From: Streptomyces werraensis
GTDB taxonomy: Bacteria; Actinomycetota; Actinomycetes; Streptomycetales; Streptomycetaceae
DNA: 64,000 bases
Direction of reading: 5' to 3'
Assembly (NCBI GenBank): GCA_014656175.1
Contig: BNBX01000003.1
Span: 440,161-504,160, forward strand
Part shown: in pieces, positions 41,512 through 50,646 of the stretch
How the letters are laid out: each line of letters starts with the position of its first letter
How positions within the stretch are numbered: position 1 is the stretch's first letter
Made by a program: the position numbers and the translations under genes
Notes under the pieces: model-generated
Seen by the model: only the letters and a program-made list of their open reading frames with translations
What the model was told of the DNA's origin: nothing
The model's database searches: none

Positions 41512-43607
41512 CGGCGACCCGGAACCCCGGCAGCGCGCTGTACGCCCCGGAGTCCGCCCCGCTGGCCGACACCTCGGCGCCGTACGACCTGCCGCCCCCG
41601 GCGGTCCACGGCTGCTGGTATCCCTCCGCCGACCCGAGCGGGCGGCACGTCGCGTTCATCTGCGACCGGGCCGGGGTGCCGCAGCTGTGGACCGGCCCGG
41701 TCGACGGCCAGGAGGTGCGCCGCCTCGACGCCGACCCGCACCCCGTCACGGAGGTGTCCTGGTCGCCGGACGGCCGGTGGATCGCCTACACCACGGCGCC
41801 CGGCGGCGGCGAGCTGACCCGGGTGCTGTGCGTACGCCCGGACGGCAGCGACCGGCATCTGCTGGCCGGCGGTGAGTCGGGCACGTCCGCACGGCTCGGC
41901 TGCTGGCAGCACGACGGCTCCGCGATCGCGGTGACCGTGACCGAGTCCGCCCCGCCCGGCCACGCCGACCGGTACCACGCGGAGGCGCCCGGACCGCCCG
42001 GCACCGGGCACGCCCCGCAGTGGGCGGGGCGCGACGGCCGGGCCGTCCTGCTGGACCCGGCCGGAGGCCGGCTCGGGGCGGCCGACGGCGGCGTGCGCCC
42101 GGCGTCCGACCGGGAGCCGGAGGAGCGGACGCTGTCCGCCTACCTCGTCGACCCGGAGGGCACCGTCGCGCCCGTCCTGCTGTTCAGCGAGCGTGGCGCC
42201 GCCAACCAGCGGGTGTGCGACCTCAGCCGCGACGGCCGCCTCGCCCTGGTGTACCGGGGCCCCCGCGGACGCCGCGAGGCCCTCGTCGTGCGCACCGAGG
42301 ACTCCGCCGTGACCTGCGCCTTCCCGGTCGCCGACGGCGACCCCTGGGTGGGCGGCTTCTCCCCGTCCGCGGGCACGGTCTGGCTGCGCAGCGACGCCGG
42401 ACGCGAGTACGCGGCCCTGCTCGCCGCCCACCTCGGCCCGCGCGGCGAACTGCACACCACCCGCGTCGTCGCCGAACGCGAGGACTGCGGCCTCGAACTC
42501 CTCACCCTCGGCCACGACGGCCGCCGCGCCGTGCTGGCGTGGAACCGGCACGGGGTCAGCGACCTGGAACTGCTCGCCCTCAAGTCCGCTCCGCCGTACG
42601 GCACCGAGGCGGGCGCGGCGCCACCGCCCTCGGCCGGCGACGCACGCCGCGTCGACCTGCCCCACGAGGTCGTCACCCGGATCGCGCCCACCGCCGACCC
42701 CGACGCACCCGTCGTCGCGCTGTCCGGCTCACGGCGCCACCCCGGCGTGTGGTGGCTGCCGCACGGCGCGCCCCTGCGCACCCCCTGGTCCTCCCGCGAC
42801 GAGGACGCCCTCCCGCCCGGCCTGACCCCGGTGCGCCCCATGCCCGTGCGGCCCGTCGCCCGGGACGGCCTCCAGCTCGGCGGCTGGTACTACCGCGCCC
42901 CCGGCCGCTCGCCCGGCGAACCCGCGCCCTGCGTCCTCCATCTGCACGGCGGGCCGGAGGAACAGGAACGCCCCGTCCTCGAACCCCTCTACCTGGAGCT
43001 GCTCGGCCGCGGCCTGGACGTGTTCGCCCCCGACGTGCGCGGCTCCTCCGGCCACGGCCGCAGCTTCACCGACGCCGACCTGGGCGCAGGACGCTTCTCC
43101 GCCATCGACGACGTCGCCGACTGCGCGGCGCACGTCATGGTGCAAGGGCTGGCCGACCCCAGGCGGATGGCCGTCATGGGCCGCTCCTACGGCGGCTACC
43201 TCACCATGGCGTCCCTGGTCTGGCACCCCGACCTGTTCCGCACCGGCGTGGCCGTGTGCGGCATGTCGGACCTGACCACCTTCTTCGCCGGGACCGAGCC
43301 CTGGATCGCGCAGTCCGCCGCGCACAAGTACGGCCATCCGGAACGCGACCGGGACCTGCTGCGCGCCCTGTCTCCCATGAGCAGGGTCGACGCCCTGCGA
43401 GCCCCGGTCCTCGCCGTGCACGGAGAGCACGACACCAACGTGCCGCCCGGTGAGTCCGAGCAGTTCGTCAGGGCCGCGCGGGAACGCGGCCTGGAGGCGG
43501 AGCTGCTCCTGCTGCGTGACGAAGGTCACGACTTCCGCCGGGCCGACAACCGCCGTCTGTTCCGCCGTGCGGCAGGTGACTGGCTCGAGCGGCACCTGGC
43601 GGGCTGA
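41508..43607 (+). CDS. S9-family (prolyl oligopeptidase/acylaminoacyl) peptidase
   Basis: This 699-residue cytoplasmic serine peptidase has an N-terminal beta-propeller (about 40-440, with repeated W-S-P-D-G-R-type blades such as EVSWSPDGRWIAY) and a C-terminal alpha/beta hydrolase domain. The triad is Ser560 (MGRSYGGY), Asp642 (HGEHDTNVP) and His674 (DEGHDFR). There is no signal peptide. In NAGGN-type loci a peptidase accompanies the amidotransferase and probably recycles the dipeptide; here it is coupled to that gene by an ATGA overlap. The peptide substrate is not known. Confidence 0.92.
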   Translation: MTATRNPGSALYAPESAPLADTSAPYDLPPPAVHGCWYPSADPSGRHVAFICDRAGVPQLWTGPVDGQEVRRLDADPHPVTEVSWSPDGRWIAYTTAPGGGELTRVLCVRPDGSDRHLLAGGESGTSARLGCWQHDGSAIAVTVTESAPPGHADRYHAEAPGPPGTGHAPQWAGRDGRAVLLDPAGGRLGAADGGVRPASDREPEERTLSAYLVDPEGTVAPVLLFSERGAANQRVCDLSRDGRLALVYRGPRGRREALVVRTEDSAVTCAFPVADGDPWVGGFSPSAGTVWLRSDAGREYAALLAAHLGPRGELHTTRVVAEREDCGLELLTLGHDGRRAVLAWNRHGVSDLELLALKSAPPYGTEAGAAPPPSAGDARRVDLPHEVVTRIAPTADPDAPVVALSGSRRHPGVWWLPHGAPLRTPWSSRDEDALPPGLTPVRPMPVRPVARDGLQLGGWYYRAPGRSPGEPAPCVLHLHGGPEEQERPVLEPLYLELLGRGLDVFAPDVRGSSGHGRSFTDADLGAGRFSAIDDVADCAAHVMVQGLADPRRMAVMGRSYGGYLTMASLVWHPDLFRTGVAVCGMSDLTTFFAGTEPWIAQSAAHKYGHPERDRDLLRALSPMSRVDALRAPVLAVHGEHDTNVPPGESEQFVRAARERGLEAELLLLRDEGHDFRRADNRRLFRRAAGDWLERHLAG

Positions 43608-43637
43608 CCTGTCCGACGGACCTGTCACACTTCTTGG

Positions 43638-43662
43638 GCGTGCGGGGGAGCGATGAGGGTAG
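43638..43662 (+). promoter_or_regulatory. weak sigma-B-like promoter
   Basis: GCGT (43638-43641) and GGGTAG (43657-43662) are 15 bases apart, matching GNNT-N15-GGGTAC except for the last base. It lies 33 bp before the RsbW-like gene at 43696, where stress autoregulation would make sense. Confidence 0.3.
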
Positions 43663-43695
43663 TCGCGCGGTGTGATCGAGTAAAAGGCGGACCGG

Positions 43696-44139
43696 ATGGA
43701 ATCAGTTCCTGTCGACGAGGGGGAGACGGTGTCTGGCGCACCCCGGCTGAGGGCCTCCTACGCCCTGGACGCCGGGGGCGCGTGGATAGCGCAGGCACGT
43801 CACCTCGCGGCCGAGTTCCTCGACCGGGCGCGGACGGAGGACGGCCTGCCGGTGCCGGAGCGGGTGGTGGAGATCACCCAGCTCGTGGTCAGCGAACTGG
43901 TGACCAACGCCCGAAAGTACGCGCCCGGCCCCGTCGGACTTGACCTGCGGGTCTTCGGCGACGCCGTGGAGGTGGTCGTCCACGACGGCAACCCGGAGGC
44001 GCCGCGGCCCCGGGACGCCGATCCCGGCCGTGTCGGACAGCACGGCCTCGAGATCGTCATGGCCGTCGCCGAGGCCCTCGACGTCCGTCAGGAGGCGGAG
44101 GGCAAGAGCATCACCGCCCGTATCGCCCTCTCCGCCTGA
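43696..44139 (+). CDS. RsbW-like ATP-binding protein
   Basis: This 147-residue HATPase_c_2 protein of the anti-sigma kinase group has its N box at ELVTNARKYAPG (67-78, Asn71), G1 at VHDGNPEAP (95-103) and G2 at VGQHGLEIVMAVAEAL (113-128). Family members phosphorylate STAS antagonists and hold sigma factors. It lies 5.5 kb from the RsbV-like gene and could be its partner, though Streptomyces has many such ATPases. ATG 43696 has AAGG eight bases upstream; residues 1-18 are probably disordered. A sigma-B-like promoter precedes it. Confidence 0.87.
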   Translation: MESVPVDEGETVSGAPRLRASYALDAGGAWIAQARHLAAEFLDRARTEDGLPVPERVVEITQLVVSELVTNARKYAPGPVGLDLRVFGDAVEVVVHDGNPEAPRPRDADPGRVGQHGLEIVMAVAEALDVRQEAEGKSITARIALSA

Positions 44140-44168
44140 CCGCTTCCCCTTCCCGGCGCTCCTGTTTC

Positions 44169-46319
44169 TCAGTCGTCCGCCCGGCCCCCGGCGCCGTCCG
44201 GCACCCGCTCCAGGTGGATCAGAGCACTCGCCCAGTCGCCGCTCGGCAGATCGACGTCCAGTCCGTACTCCGTCAGCACCGTCGCGTGGTGCACCGTGCC
44301 CCTCTCCGTGTCCCGGAAGCGGACGCCCGACGGCAGGCCGCGCAGCCGGAGCGGCACCCGCGGGGCGCCGTGCCGCGGGCTGGCGCGGAAGACCAGCACC
44401 ACCGCCTCGCCCCCGTCCGCTGCCACGTACTGCACGGCCGACGCGCCGTCGCCGTACGGGTCGCCGATGCGGTACTGGTCGCCGTGCTGCACCAAGTGCC
44501 GGATCTCCTTGTAGCGGGCCACCAGTGCGGCGGCCTCGGTCAGCTCCTCCTCGCTCCAGCGGGTGAGGTCGCCGCCGAGACCGAGCAGCCCGGCCATGGC
44601 CGCGTGGAACCGGAACCGCAGCGGCACGGTCAGCCGGGTGAGCTGGTTGGGCACGTCCGTCACCCAGGCGGACATCACCCGCGCCGGATACACCTGGCTG
44701 AAGCCCCGCTGGATGCCCAGCCGGTCCACCGCGTCGGTGTTGTCGGACGTCCAGGCCTGGTCGGTGCGGGCAAGGATGCCCAGGTCGACCCGGCCGCCGC
44801 CCCCGCTGCACGTCTCGATCCGCAGGTGTGGGTGCGCCTCACGCAGCCGGTCCAGCACGCCGTACAGCCGGTGGACGTAGCGCGTCCACAGCCGGTCGTT
44901 GCCGTCCTCGGGGCCCGCCCAGCCGGACTCGCCGAAGACACGGTTCATGTCCCACTTCAGGAAGTCCACGCGGTGCTCGGCGACCAGCCGGGTGAGCCAG
45001 TCGAAGGCCCAGTCGGCGACGTCCTGCCGGGCGAAGTTCAGCACGAGCTGGTTGCGCAGCTCGGTGCGCGGACGGCCGGGGAGGTGCAGCACCCAGTCGG
45101 GGTGCGCCCGGTACAGGTCGCTGTCCGGGTTGACCATCTCCGGCTCCACCCAGAGGCCGAACCGCATGCCGAGCCGGTGCACGGCGTCGGACAGCGGCCG
45201 CAGACCGTGCGGGAAGCGGTCCGGCGTCGGCGTCCAGTCGCCGAGGCCCGCCCGGTCGCTGCGGCGGGCGCCGAACCAGCCGTCGTCCACGACGTACAGC
45301 TCCACCCCGAGCCGGGCCGCCCGCTCGGCGAGCGCGAGCTGGCTCGCCTCGTCCACGTCGAAGCCGGTGGCCTCCCAGGAGTTGTAGAGCACCGGCGCCG
45401 TCTCGTCGGCGTGCCGCAGCACATGGGTCCGGACGTACGCGTGCCACGCCCGGCTCGCCGCGCCGAAACCGCCGTCGGCGAACAGCCCGGCCGCCACCGG
45501 CGTGGTGAACTCCTCGCCCGGTGCGAGCGGCACGCGCGTCCCCTCGTGGCCCACGCCGCCGGTCAGCCCCGCCCGCCCGTCCGGGGTGCGCTGCACGGTG
45601 ATCCGCCAGCTGCCGCTCCACGCCAGGGCCGTGCTCCACACCCGGCCCCGGTCCTCGTCGGCGGTGCCGTCGTCGAGCATGGCCCAGGGGTTGGCGTGGT
45701 GGCTGGTGATGCCGCGCCGGCTGGTCAGCACCGTCTCCCCGTGCGGCAGCCGCTCCCGGTGCAACCTCGCCTCCGCCGACCACTGGCCGGTGACATGGCT
45801 CAGCCGGTAGTCGGCCAGCGGCGGCAGCGTCCACGCGGCGGAGTCGGCGCGCAGCAGATCCACCCGCCGGTCGCCGTCGTTGCGCACCACGGTCCAGCGC
45901 TCGATCACGTCCGTGTCCGCCCGGACCCGGTAGTGCAGCGCCACCGACAGCGGGACCACCCGGTCCCGGAACTCCAGGACCAGCTCCTCGCAGCCCGGCA
46001 CCCGGTCGTCCACCCGGTGGCCGGCGGGCTCCCACTCGAAGGCGCGGGAGCCGTCCGCGTACCGCACCTGGAGCGAGGGCGGGCCGTAGCGGGTGCCGCC
46101 GTCCACGGGCAGTTCCTCGCCCACGGGCGGCCGGCCCTCGAAGCTGTTGGACGGCTCCGCGAACGGCGCCGCGAGCGTGTCCGCCTCCTCGGGGGTGAGC
46201 CGCGGGCCCCACGCCACATGACAGGGCGCGCCGGTCTCGTCGATCCGCAGCGCGTACGACGTGCGCGGGGTGGTCAGCAGCCAGACCCCGGTGTCCGGGG
46301 AGCGGGTGATGAGCGGCAT
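44169..46319 (-). CDS. alpha-galactosidase, GH36
   Basis: This 716-residue enzyme has the GH36 layout: an N-terminal beta-sandwich (about 1-310), a TIM barrel (about 310-640) and a C-terminal beta domain. The catalytic nucleophile is Asp457 in FLKWDMNR and the acid/base is Asp526 in TSDNTDAVD. Further signatures are LYVVDDGWFGARR and WVEPEMVNPDSDLYRAHPDW. It hydrolyses terminal alpha-galactosides such as melibiose or raffinose; no signal peptide is seen, so the substrate is probably imported. It is divergent from a ROK regulator with two dyads between them. Confidence 0.94.
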   Translation of the reverse strand: MPLITRSPDTGVWLLTTPRTSYALRIDETGAPCHVAWGPRLTPEEADTLAAPFAEPSNSFEGRPPVGEELPVDGGTRYGPPSLQVRYADGSRAFEWEPAGHRVDDRVPGCEELVLEFRDRVVPLSVALHYRVRADTDVIERWTVVRNDGDRRVDLLRADSAAWTLPPLADYRLSHVTGQWSAEARLHRERLPHGETVLTSRRGITSHHANPWAMLDDGTADEDRGRVWSTALAWSGSWRITVQRTPDGRAGLTGGVGHEGTRVPLAPGEEFTTPVAAGLFADGGFGAASRAWHAYVRTHVLRHADETAPVLYNSWEATGFDVDEASQLALAERAARLGVELYVVDDGWFGARRSDRAGLGDWTPTPDRFPHGLRPLSDAVHRLGMRFGLWVEPEMVNPDSDLYRAHPDWVLHLPGRPRTELRNQLVLNFARQDVADWAFDWLTRLVAEHRVDFLKWDMNRVFGESGWAGPEDGNDRLWTRYVHRLYGVLDRLREAHPHLRIETCSGGGGRVDLGILARTDQAWTSDNTDAVDRLGIQRGFSQVYPARVMSAWVTDVPNQLTRLTVPLRFRFHAAMAGLLGLGGDLTRWSEEELTEAAALVARYKEIRHLVQHGDQYRIGDPYGDGASAVQYVAADGGEAVVLVFRASPRHGAPRVPLRLRGLPSGVRFRDTERGTVHHATVLTEYGLDVDLPSGDWASALIHLERVPDGAGGRADD

Positions 46320-46399
46320 GGTGCCTCACGATCAGCGTCAGGGGATTGCACCGCACACCCAAGCGTGGCCTTCGATCACGTGTCAAGGGCGGTCCGTCT

Positions 46400-46460
46400 C
46401 TTGCATTTACAAGGCGGAATGGGGCTCCCCGTAGCCTTCGAAAGAAAGAGGACTTCTTTC
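46400..46460. promoter_or_regulatory. dyads between alpha-galactosidase and ROK genes
   Basis: CTTG-catt-ta-CAAG (46400-46413) and GAAAGAA-N7-TTCTTTC (46440-46460) are perfect inverted repeats in the 178-bp divergent region, both AT-rich. They are the likely operators of the ROK protein for itself and the galactosidase. Confidence 0.5.
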
Positions 46461-46497
46461 ATTGACATCGGAAAATAAGGAGCCTAGGTTCCCGGCC

Positions 46498-47664
46498 ATG
46501 CCTTCGACCTCGCCCGCCGAGACGTTCCCGGCACACACCCCGGCGGCCTCCCAGATCTTCACCACCGTCCTCACGCACGGCCCGCTCACCCGGCAGGAGA
46601 CGGCCCGGCGGACGGGCCTGTCCCCGGCAGCGGTCACCAAGGCCGTACGACCGCTGATCGAGGCCGGCTTCCTGGTGGAGGACGCGGGCGCGGAGGTCCG
46701 CCCGGCGGTCGGCCGCCCGGCCAACCCGGTGCGGGTCGACGGCGGACGGGCGCTGTTCGTCGGTCTGAAGGCGACCGGCGACGAGATCATCGGCGTGCTC
46801 ACCGACCTGTGCTGCCGCATCCGCGTCGCCCGGCGCGTGCCCCTGTCCGGCCGCGCGCCGCGCGAGGTCCTCCAGGTCGCCGCGGACCTCGTACGGGAAC
46901 TGCTCACCGAGGCCGAGGGGTTCGGCGTCCGGATCCTGGGGCTCGGCATCGCGGTCGCCGGGGACGTGGACCGCGCCACGGGCACGGTGCGCTGGTCGCC
47001 CTTCCTGAACTGGCACGACGTACCCCTCGCCGGGCTCGCCGAGGAGGTGAGCGGGCTGCCGGTCACCGTGGAGAACGACGTCCGCGCGCTGACCGTGGCC
47101 GAGCAGTGGTTCGGCGACGGCGTGGGCCTGTCGGACTTCGCCGTCGTGACCGTGGGAGCGGGCATCGGCTGCGGGCTCGTGGTGCACGGCAGGGTCGTCC
47201 CGGGCGCGCACGGCGTCGCGGGGGAAATCGGTCATGTCCCCGTCGTCCCGGACGGCCCGCCCTGCCACTGCGGTGACCGCGGCTGCCTGGAGGCCGTGGC
47301 CTCCGACGCGGCGATCACCGCCCGGGTCCGTGAGGTGACCGGCGTCCCGGTCGCCGACGCGGCGGAGGCCCTCGCCCTCGCGCGCCAGGGGAACGAGGGC
47401 GCGCGCGCCGTCTACGCCCGGGCGGGGGAGGCCATCGGCCGGGGGATCGCCACCGTGGCCAACCTGCTCGGTCCGGAACGCGTGATCATCTCCGGTGAGG
47501 GCCTGGCCGCGTACGACCTGTTCGCCGGGCAGATCCGCGACGCCTTCACCGCGGCCGCCTTCGGCTCCGCCGCCCGCTGCGAGGTCCGCACCCGCCCCCT
47601 GCCGTTCGAGGAGTGGGCCCGTGGAGCCGCCGCCACGGCCATCCAGTCCTTCGTCGGCCGCTGA
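46498..47664 (+). CDS. ROK-family transcriptional regulator
   Basis: This 388-residue protein has an N-terminal winged helix (about 15-75, TRQETARRTGLSPAAVTKAVRPL) and a C-terminal ROK kinase-like sugar-binding domain. The ROK zinc motif CHCGDRGCLEA is intact, and EIGHVPV carries the zinc His. It probably represses the divergent alpha-galactosidase until a sugar binds. ATG 46498 is chosen as the first ATG; AAGGAG is 15 bases upstream, so TTG 46462 (GAGGA nine bases away) is a serious alternative giving 400 residues. Confidence 0.9.
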   Translation: MPSTSPAETFPAHTPAASQIFTTVLTHGPLTRQETARRTGLSPAAVTKAVRPLIEAGFLVEDAGAEVRPAVGRPANPVRVDGGRALFVGLKATGDEIIGVLTDLCCRIRVARRVPLSGRAPREVLQVAADLVRELLTEAEGFGVRILGLGIAVAGDVDRATGTVRWSPFLNWHDVPLAGLAEEVSGLPVTVENDVRALTVAEQWFGDGVGLSDFAVVTVGAGIGCGLVVHGRVVPGAHGVAGEIGHVPVVPDGPPCHCGDRGCLEAVASDAAITARVREVTGVPVADAAEALALARQGNEGARAVYARAGEAIGRGIATVANLLGPERVIISGEGLAAYDLFAGQIRDAFTAAAFGSAARCEVRTRPLPFEEWARGAAATAIQSFVGR

Positions 47665-47792
47665 CGCCTGCCTGCCCCGGAACGGTAGATGAACGGGCGA
47701 TGACGGCCTGATGCAGGCGGTGCCGGGCCGGACAGGTGCCGCTAATCTCACTACGGGTTACGACAACACCACGGGACACGTGGGAGGCGACG

Positions 47793-49040
47793 CTGAACAC
47801 CACCACGCTCCACCCTCGAAGACTTCCCCCAAGGGGGACCCGGCTGCGCGGGCTGTTCGTCCTGGCCCTGCTCGCCGCTCTCCTCGCCCCCGTCCCCTCG
47901 GCAGCCGGGAGCGCGCCGCCCCGGCACGACGTGGTCACCTGGGCCACCAGCGCCTTCCGGCTGGGCACGGGCGTGCCCGACCGCGCCTACCGGCTGGTGG
48001 TGCACACCAGCGTCGGCGGCGACCGGATGCGCGTACGGCTCTCCAACGCCTTCGGCGACCGGCCGCTGACCTTCGACAGCGTGTACGCCGGCCTCCAGCG
48101 GGAGGGCGCCGCCCTGGTCCCCGGCAGCAACCGCCGCCTCACCTTCGACGGCCGCACGAGCGTGACGGTCCCGCCGGGCGGCCTCGTCCTCAGCGACCCG
48201 CTCCCCGGCCGGGTCCGCGCCCGTACCAACCTGGTCGTCAGCCTGCACAGCCCCGACGCGGCCGGCCCCGCCACCGGACACCGGCTGGCCATGCAGACCT
48301 CGTACCTCACCCAGGGCGACCACACCGCCGGCGAGACCGCCGCCCCCTGGACGCGGACCGTCACGTCCTGGTTCTACCTGGACGCCGTCACCGTCCGCAC
48401 CCCCGCACGCACCGGCGCGGTCGTCGCGCTCGGCGACTCCATCACCGACGGCTGGGAGTCCACCACGGACCTCAACCGCCGCTGGCCCGACTACCTGTCC
48501 CGGCGCCTCCAGCACTCCCGCGCCACCACCGTCCGCGGTGTGGCCAACGCGGGCATCTCCGCCAACAAGGTGCTCGCCGACACCGCCTCGCCCAGCGCCC
48601 TGAACCGTCTCGACCGTGACGTGCTGTCCCACCCGGGCGTCCGCACGGTCCTGCTGTTCGAAGGCGTCAACGACCTCAAGGCGCACACCGGCGTCACGGC
48701 GGAGGATCTGATCGAGGGCTACCGCCGGCTCACCGACCGCGTCCACGCGGCCGGGCACTGTGTGGTCGCCGCCACGATCGCGCCGTTCAAGGGCTGGCCC
48801 GAGTGGGACCCGGAGGCCGAGGCGGTCCGCCAGGAGGTCAACGCGTTCATCCGCGGCGGCGGGCTGTTCGACGCTGTCGCCGACTTCGACCGGGCGGTGC
48901 GTGACCCCGGCGACCCCGAGTCCATCCGGCCCGCCTACGACAACGGCGACCACCTCCACTTCACCGACGAGGGCATGCGGGCGATGGCCGACGAGGTCCG
49001 CCTGAGGGACCTGGAGTGCGCCTCGGGCCCGGGACGCTGA
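47793..49040 (+). CDS. secreted SGNH/GDSL hydrolase, apparent CTG start
   Basis: This 415-residue secreted esterase-type protein has a signal peptide of about 40 residues ending near SAAGSA. A beta-rich domain (about 45-205) precedes the SGNH domain: Ser216 in ALGDSITDG, Gly in ANAGISANK, Asn in FEGVNDLK, and the Asp/His pair in [11 protein letters not shown]. Substrates are probably acetylated sugars or lipids. GGGAGG lies five bases before CTG 47793, and no ATG or GTG is in a better position; the next upstream start in frame (GTG 47736) lacks a ribosome site. No regulator is adjacent. Confidence 0.82.
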   Translation: MNTTTLHPRRLPPRGTRLRGLFVLALLAALLAPVPSAAGSAPPRHDVVTWATSAFRLGTGVPDRAYRLVVHTSVGGDRMRVRLSNAFGDRPLTFDSVYAGLQREGAALVPGSNRRLTFDGRTSVTVPPGGLVLSDPLPGRVRARTNLVVSLHSPDAAGPATGHRLAMQTSYLTQGDHTAGETAAPWTRTVTSWFYLDAVTVRTPARTGAVVALGDSITDGWESTTDLNRRWPDYLSRRLQHSRATTVRGVANAGISANKVLADTASPSALNRLDRDVLSHPGVRTVLLFEGVNDLKAHTGVTAEDLIEGYRRLTDRVHAAGHCVVAATIAPFKGWPEWDPEAEAVRQEVNAFIRGGGLFDAVADFDRAVRDPGDPESIRPAYDNGDHLHFTDEGMRAMADEVRLRDLECASGPGR

Positions 49041-49173
49041 CCCCGCCCGGCATCCCCCGTGCGGACCGCGCGACCCGGTGTCCGGCGCACCGGGCGCGGC
49101 CGGAACAATGCAGGTCCCGGCGCGGTTCTCACTGAGGAACGTCGCAGCACACCTGGGAGAAGGGCGACACACG

Positions 49174-49686
49174 ATGACAAGGACCGAGGAGAAGGCGCTG
49201 CTCGCGGGCGGATGCTTCTGGGGCATGCAGGAGCTGATCCGCACGCTGCCGGGCGTGCTGAGCACCCGGGTGGGGTACAGCGGCGGCGACGTCCCCAACG
49301 CGACCTACCGCAACCACGGCACCCACGCCGAGTCCATCGAGATCACCTACGACCCGGCGGTCACCGACTACCGGACGATCCTGGAGTACTTCTTCCAGAT
49401 CCACGACCCGACGACGAAGAACCGCCAGGGCAACGACATCGGCATGAGCTACCGCTCCGCGATCTTCTACTACGACGACGAGCAGAAGCGCGTCGCCGAG
49501 GAGACCATCGCCGACGTCGACGCGTCCGGACTGTGGCCCGGCAAGGTGGTCACCGAGGTGACCCCGGCCGGGGACTTCTGGGAGGCCGAGCCGGAGCACC
49601 AGGACTACCTCCAGCGCTACCCGGACGGCTACACCTGCCACTTCCCGCGGCCCGGCTGGCGCCTGCCCAGGCGCGCGGCGTCCTGA
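49174..49686 (+). CDS. msrA: peptide-methionine (S)-S-oxide reductase
   Basis: This 170-residue MsrA has catalytic Cys14 in GGCFWGMQE and the conserved [20 protein letters not shown] and [16 protein letters not shown] blocks. It repairs oxidised methionine with thioredoxin. A resolving Cys is present only as Cys in [11 protein letters not shown] at the C terminus. ATG 49174 has GGGAGAAGGG upstream. It is monocistronic and followed by a strong hairpin at 49707. Confidence 0.94.
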   Translation: MTRTEEKALLAGGCFWGMQELIRTLPGVLSTRVGYSGGDVPNATYRNHGTHAESIEITYDPAVTDYRTILEYFFQIHDPTTKNRQGNDIGMSYRSAIFYYDDEQKRVAEETIADVDASGLWPGKVVTEVTPAGDFWEAEPEHQDYLQRYPDGYTCHFPRPGWRLPRRAAS

Positions 49687-49706
49687 GCCGACCGCGGCAC
49701 ACGACA

Positions 49707-49737
49707 GGGGGCGCGCCCGCCCGGCGGGCGCGCCCCC
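49707..49737. terminator. bidirectional terminator hairpin
   Basis: A 15-base arm starting GGGGGCGCGCCCG (49707-49721) pairs with 49723-49737. It separates msrA from the convergent oxidoreductase gene. Confidence 0.75.
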
Positions 49738-49764
49738 TTCGTCGTGGGCAGAGGTGACGTGACG

Positions 49765-50646
49765 TCACACCACGCGCGCGATCAGCTCCTGGAGGTACAG
49801 CCCGCGTGCCGCGTCCGGGGCGGACGTGACGCCGGTGCGCACCGCCGTCGCGAACTCCCGGCGCAGCACCGGCCAGCACTCCTCGTGGTCGATCTCCGCC
49901 GTGTCGTACACCAACGGCTCCCCGGCGCCGAACAGTTCGACGCGGGTGACCGCCCGGGGCACGTTCACCGCGCCGGACAGTGACGCCTGGCTGACCGCGC
50001 CGTTCTCGTGCTCGCAGGTCAGCTCCAGCCAGGTGCGGGAGTCGCCGGTGCCGCGGATCGCCTTGACCGGCCCGACCGCCGCGTCCAGCAGGTCCAGCAG
50101 ATGCGGGCCCAGGTCCAGCAGAGCGCCCTGCTCCAGCCGCCAGCCCGTCGCGAACTCCCCGGCCAGGAAGGCGCCGTGGAGATAGCAGGAGCGGGCGCCC
50201 GACACCTCGGCGTCCCGCGCGGCGGCGAGGAACGCCCGGGTCACCGGGTGGTACCGCTTGGTCAGCACGAGCTGCGAGACCACGCCCGCCTCGGCCACCG
50301 CGTCCGCGACGCGCCGGGCCGCGTCCAGGCCGGGCCCGAGCGGTTTCTCCAGCAGCAGCGCCTTGCCGCGCCTCGCGGCCAGGGGCGCCAGCTCGGCCTG
50401 CACGGCGGGTGGCACGGCGAACGCCACCGCCTCGCACCGGTCGAGCAACTCCTCGAAGGAGCCGGCCACGTCGGCCCCGTACGGGGCTGCCGTCGCGTGC
50501 GCCGCCTCGGCGCGGCGGGCCCAGACGGCGGTGAGCCGGGTCTCGGGCCCGGCCGCGAGGATCCGGGCGTGCATGGCACGGGCCCAGGGGCCCGCGCCGA
50601 CCAGGCCGACCTCGACGGGCCGGCGGGTCCAGGGGGAGGGTGTCAC
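49765..50646 (-). CDS. Gfo/Idh/MocA-family oxidoreductase
   Basis: This 293-residue NAD(P)-dependent sugar oxidoreductase has a Rossmann motif VGLVGAGPWARAMH near residue 12, and LLLEKPLGPGLDAARR, which carries the conserved EKP lysine. The substrate domain follows (LDLGPHLLDLLDAAVG, whose GxHxxD-like His and Asp fit the family). It probably oxidises or reduces a sugar or cyclitol at one hydroxyl. GTG 50646 overlaps the ROK stop by four bases (GTGA), so it is the last gene of the leftward operon with the importer. Confidence 0.9.
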   Translation of the reverse strand: MTPSPWTRRPVEVGLVGAGPWARAMHARILAAGPETRLTAVWARRAEAAHATAAPYGADVAGSFEELLDRCEAVAFAVPPAVQAELAPLAARRGKALLLEKPLGPGLDAARRVADAVAEAGVVSQLVLTKRYHPVTRAFLAAARDAEVSGARSCYLHGAFLAGEFATGWRLEQGALLDLGPHLLDLLDAAVGPVKAIRGTGDSRTWLELTCEHENGAVSQASLSGAVNVPRAVTRVELFGAGEPLVYDTAEIDHEECWPVLRREFATAVRTGVTSAPDAARGLYLQELIARVV

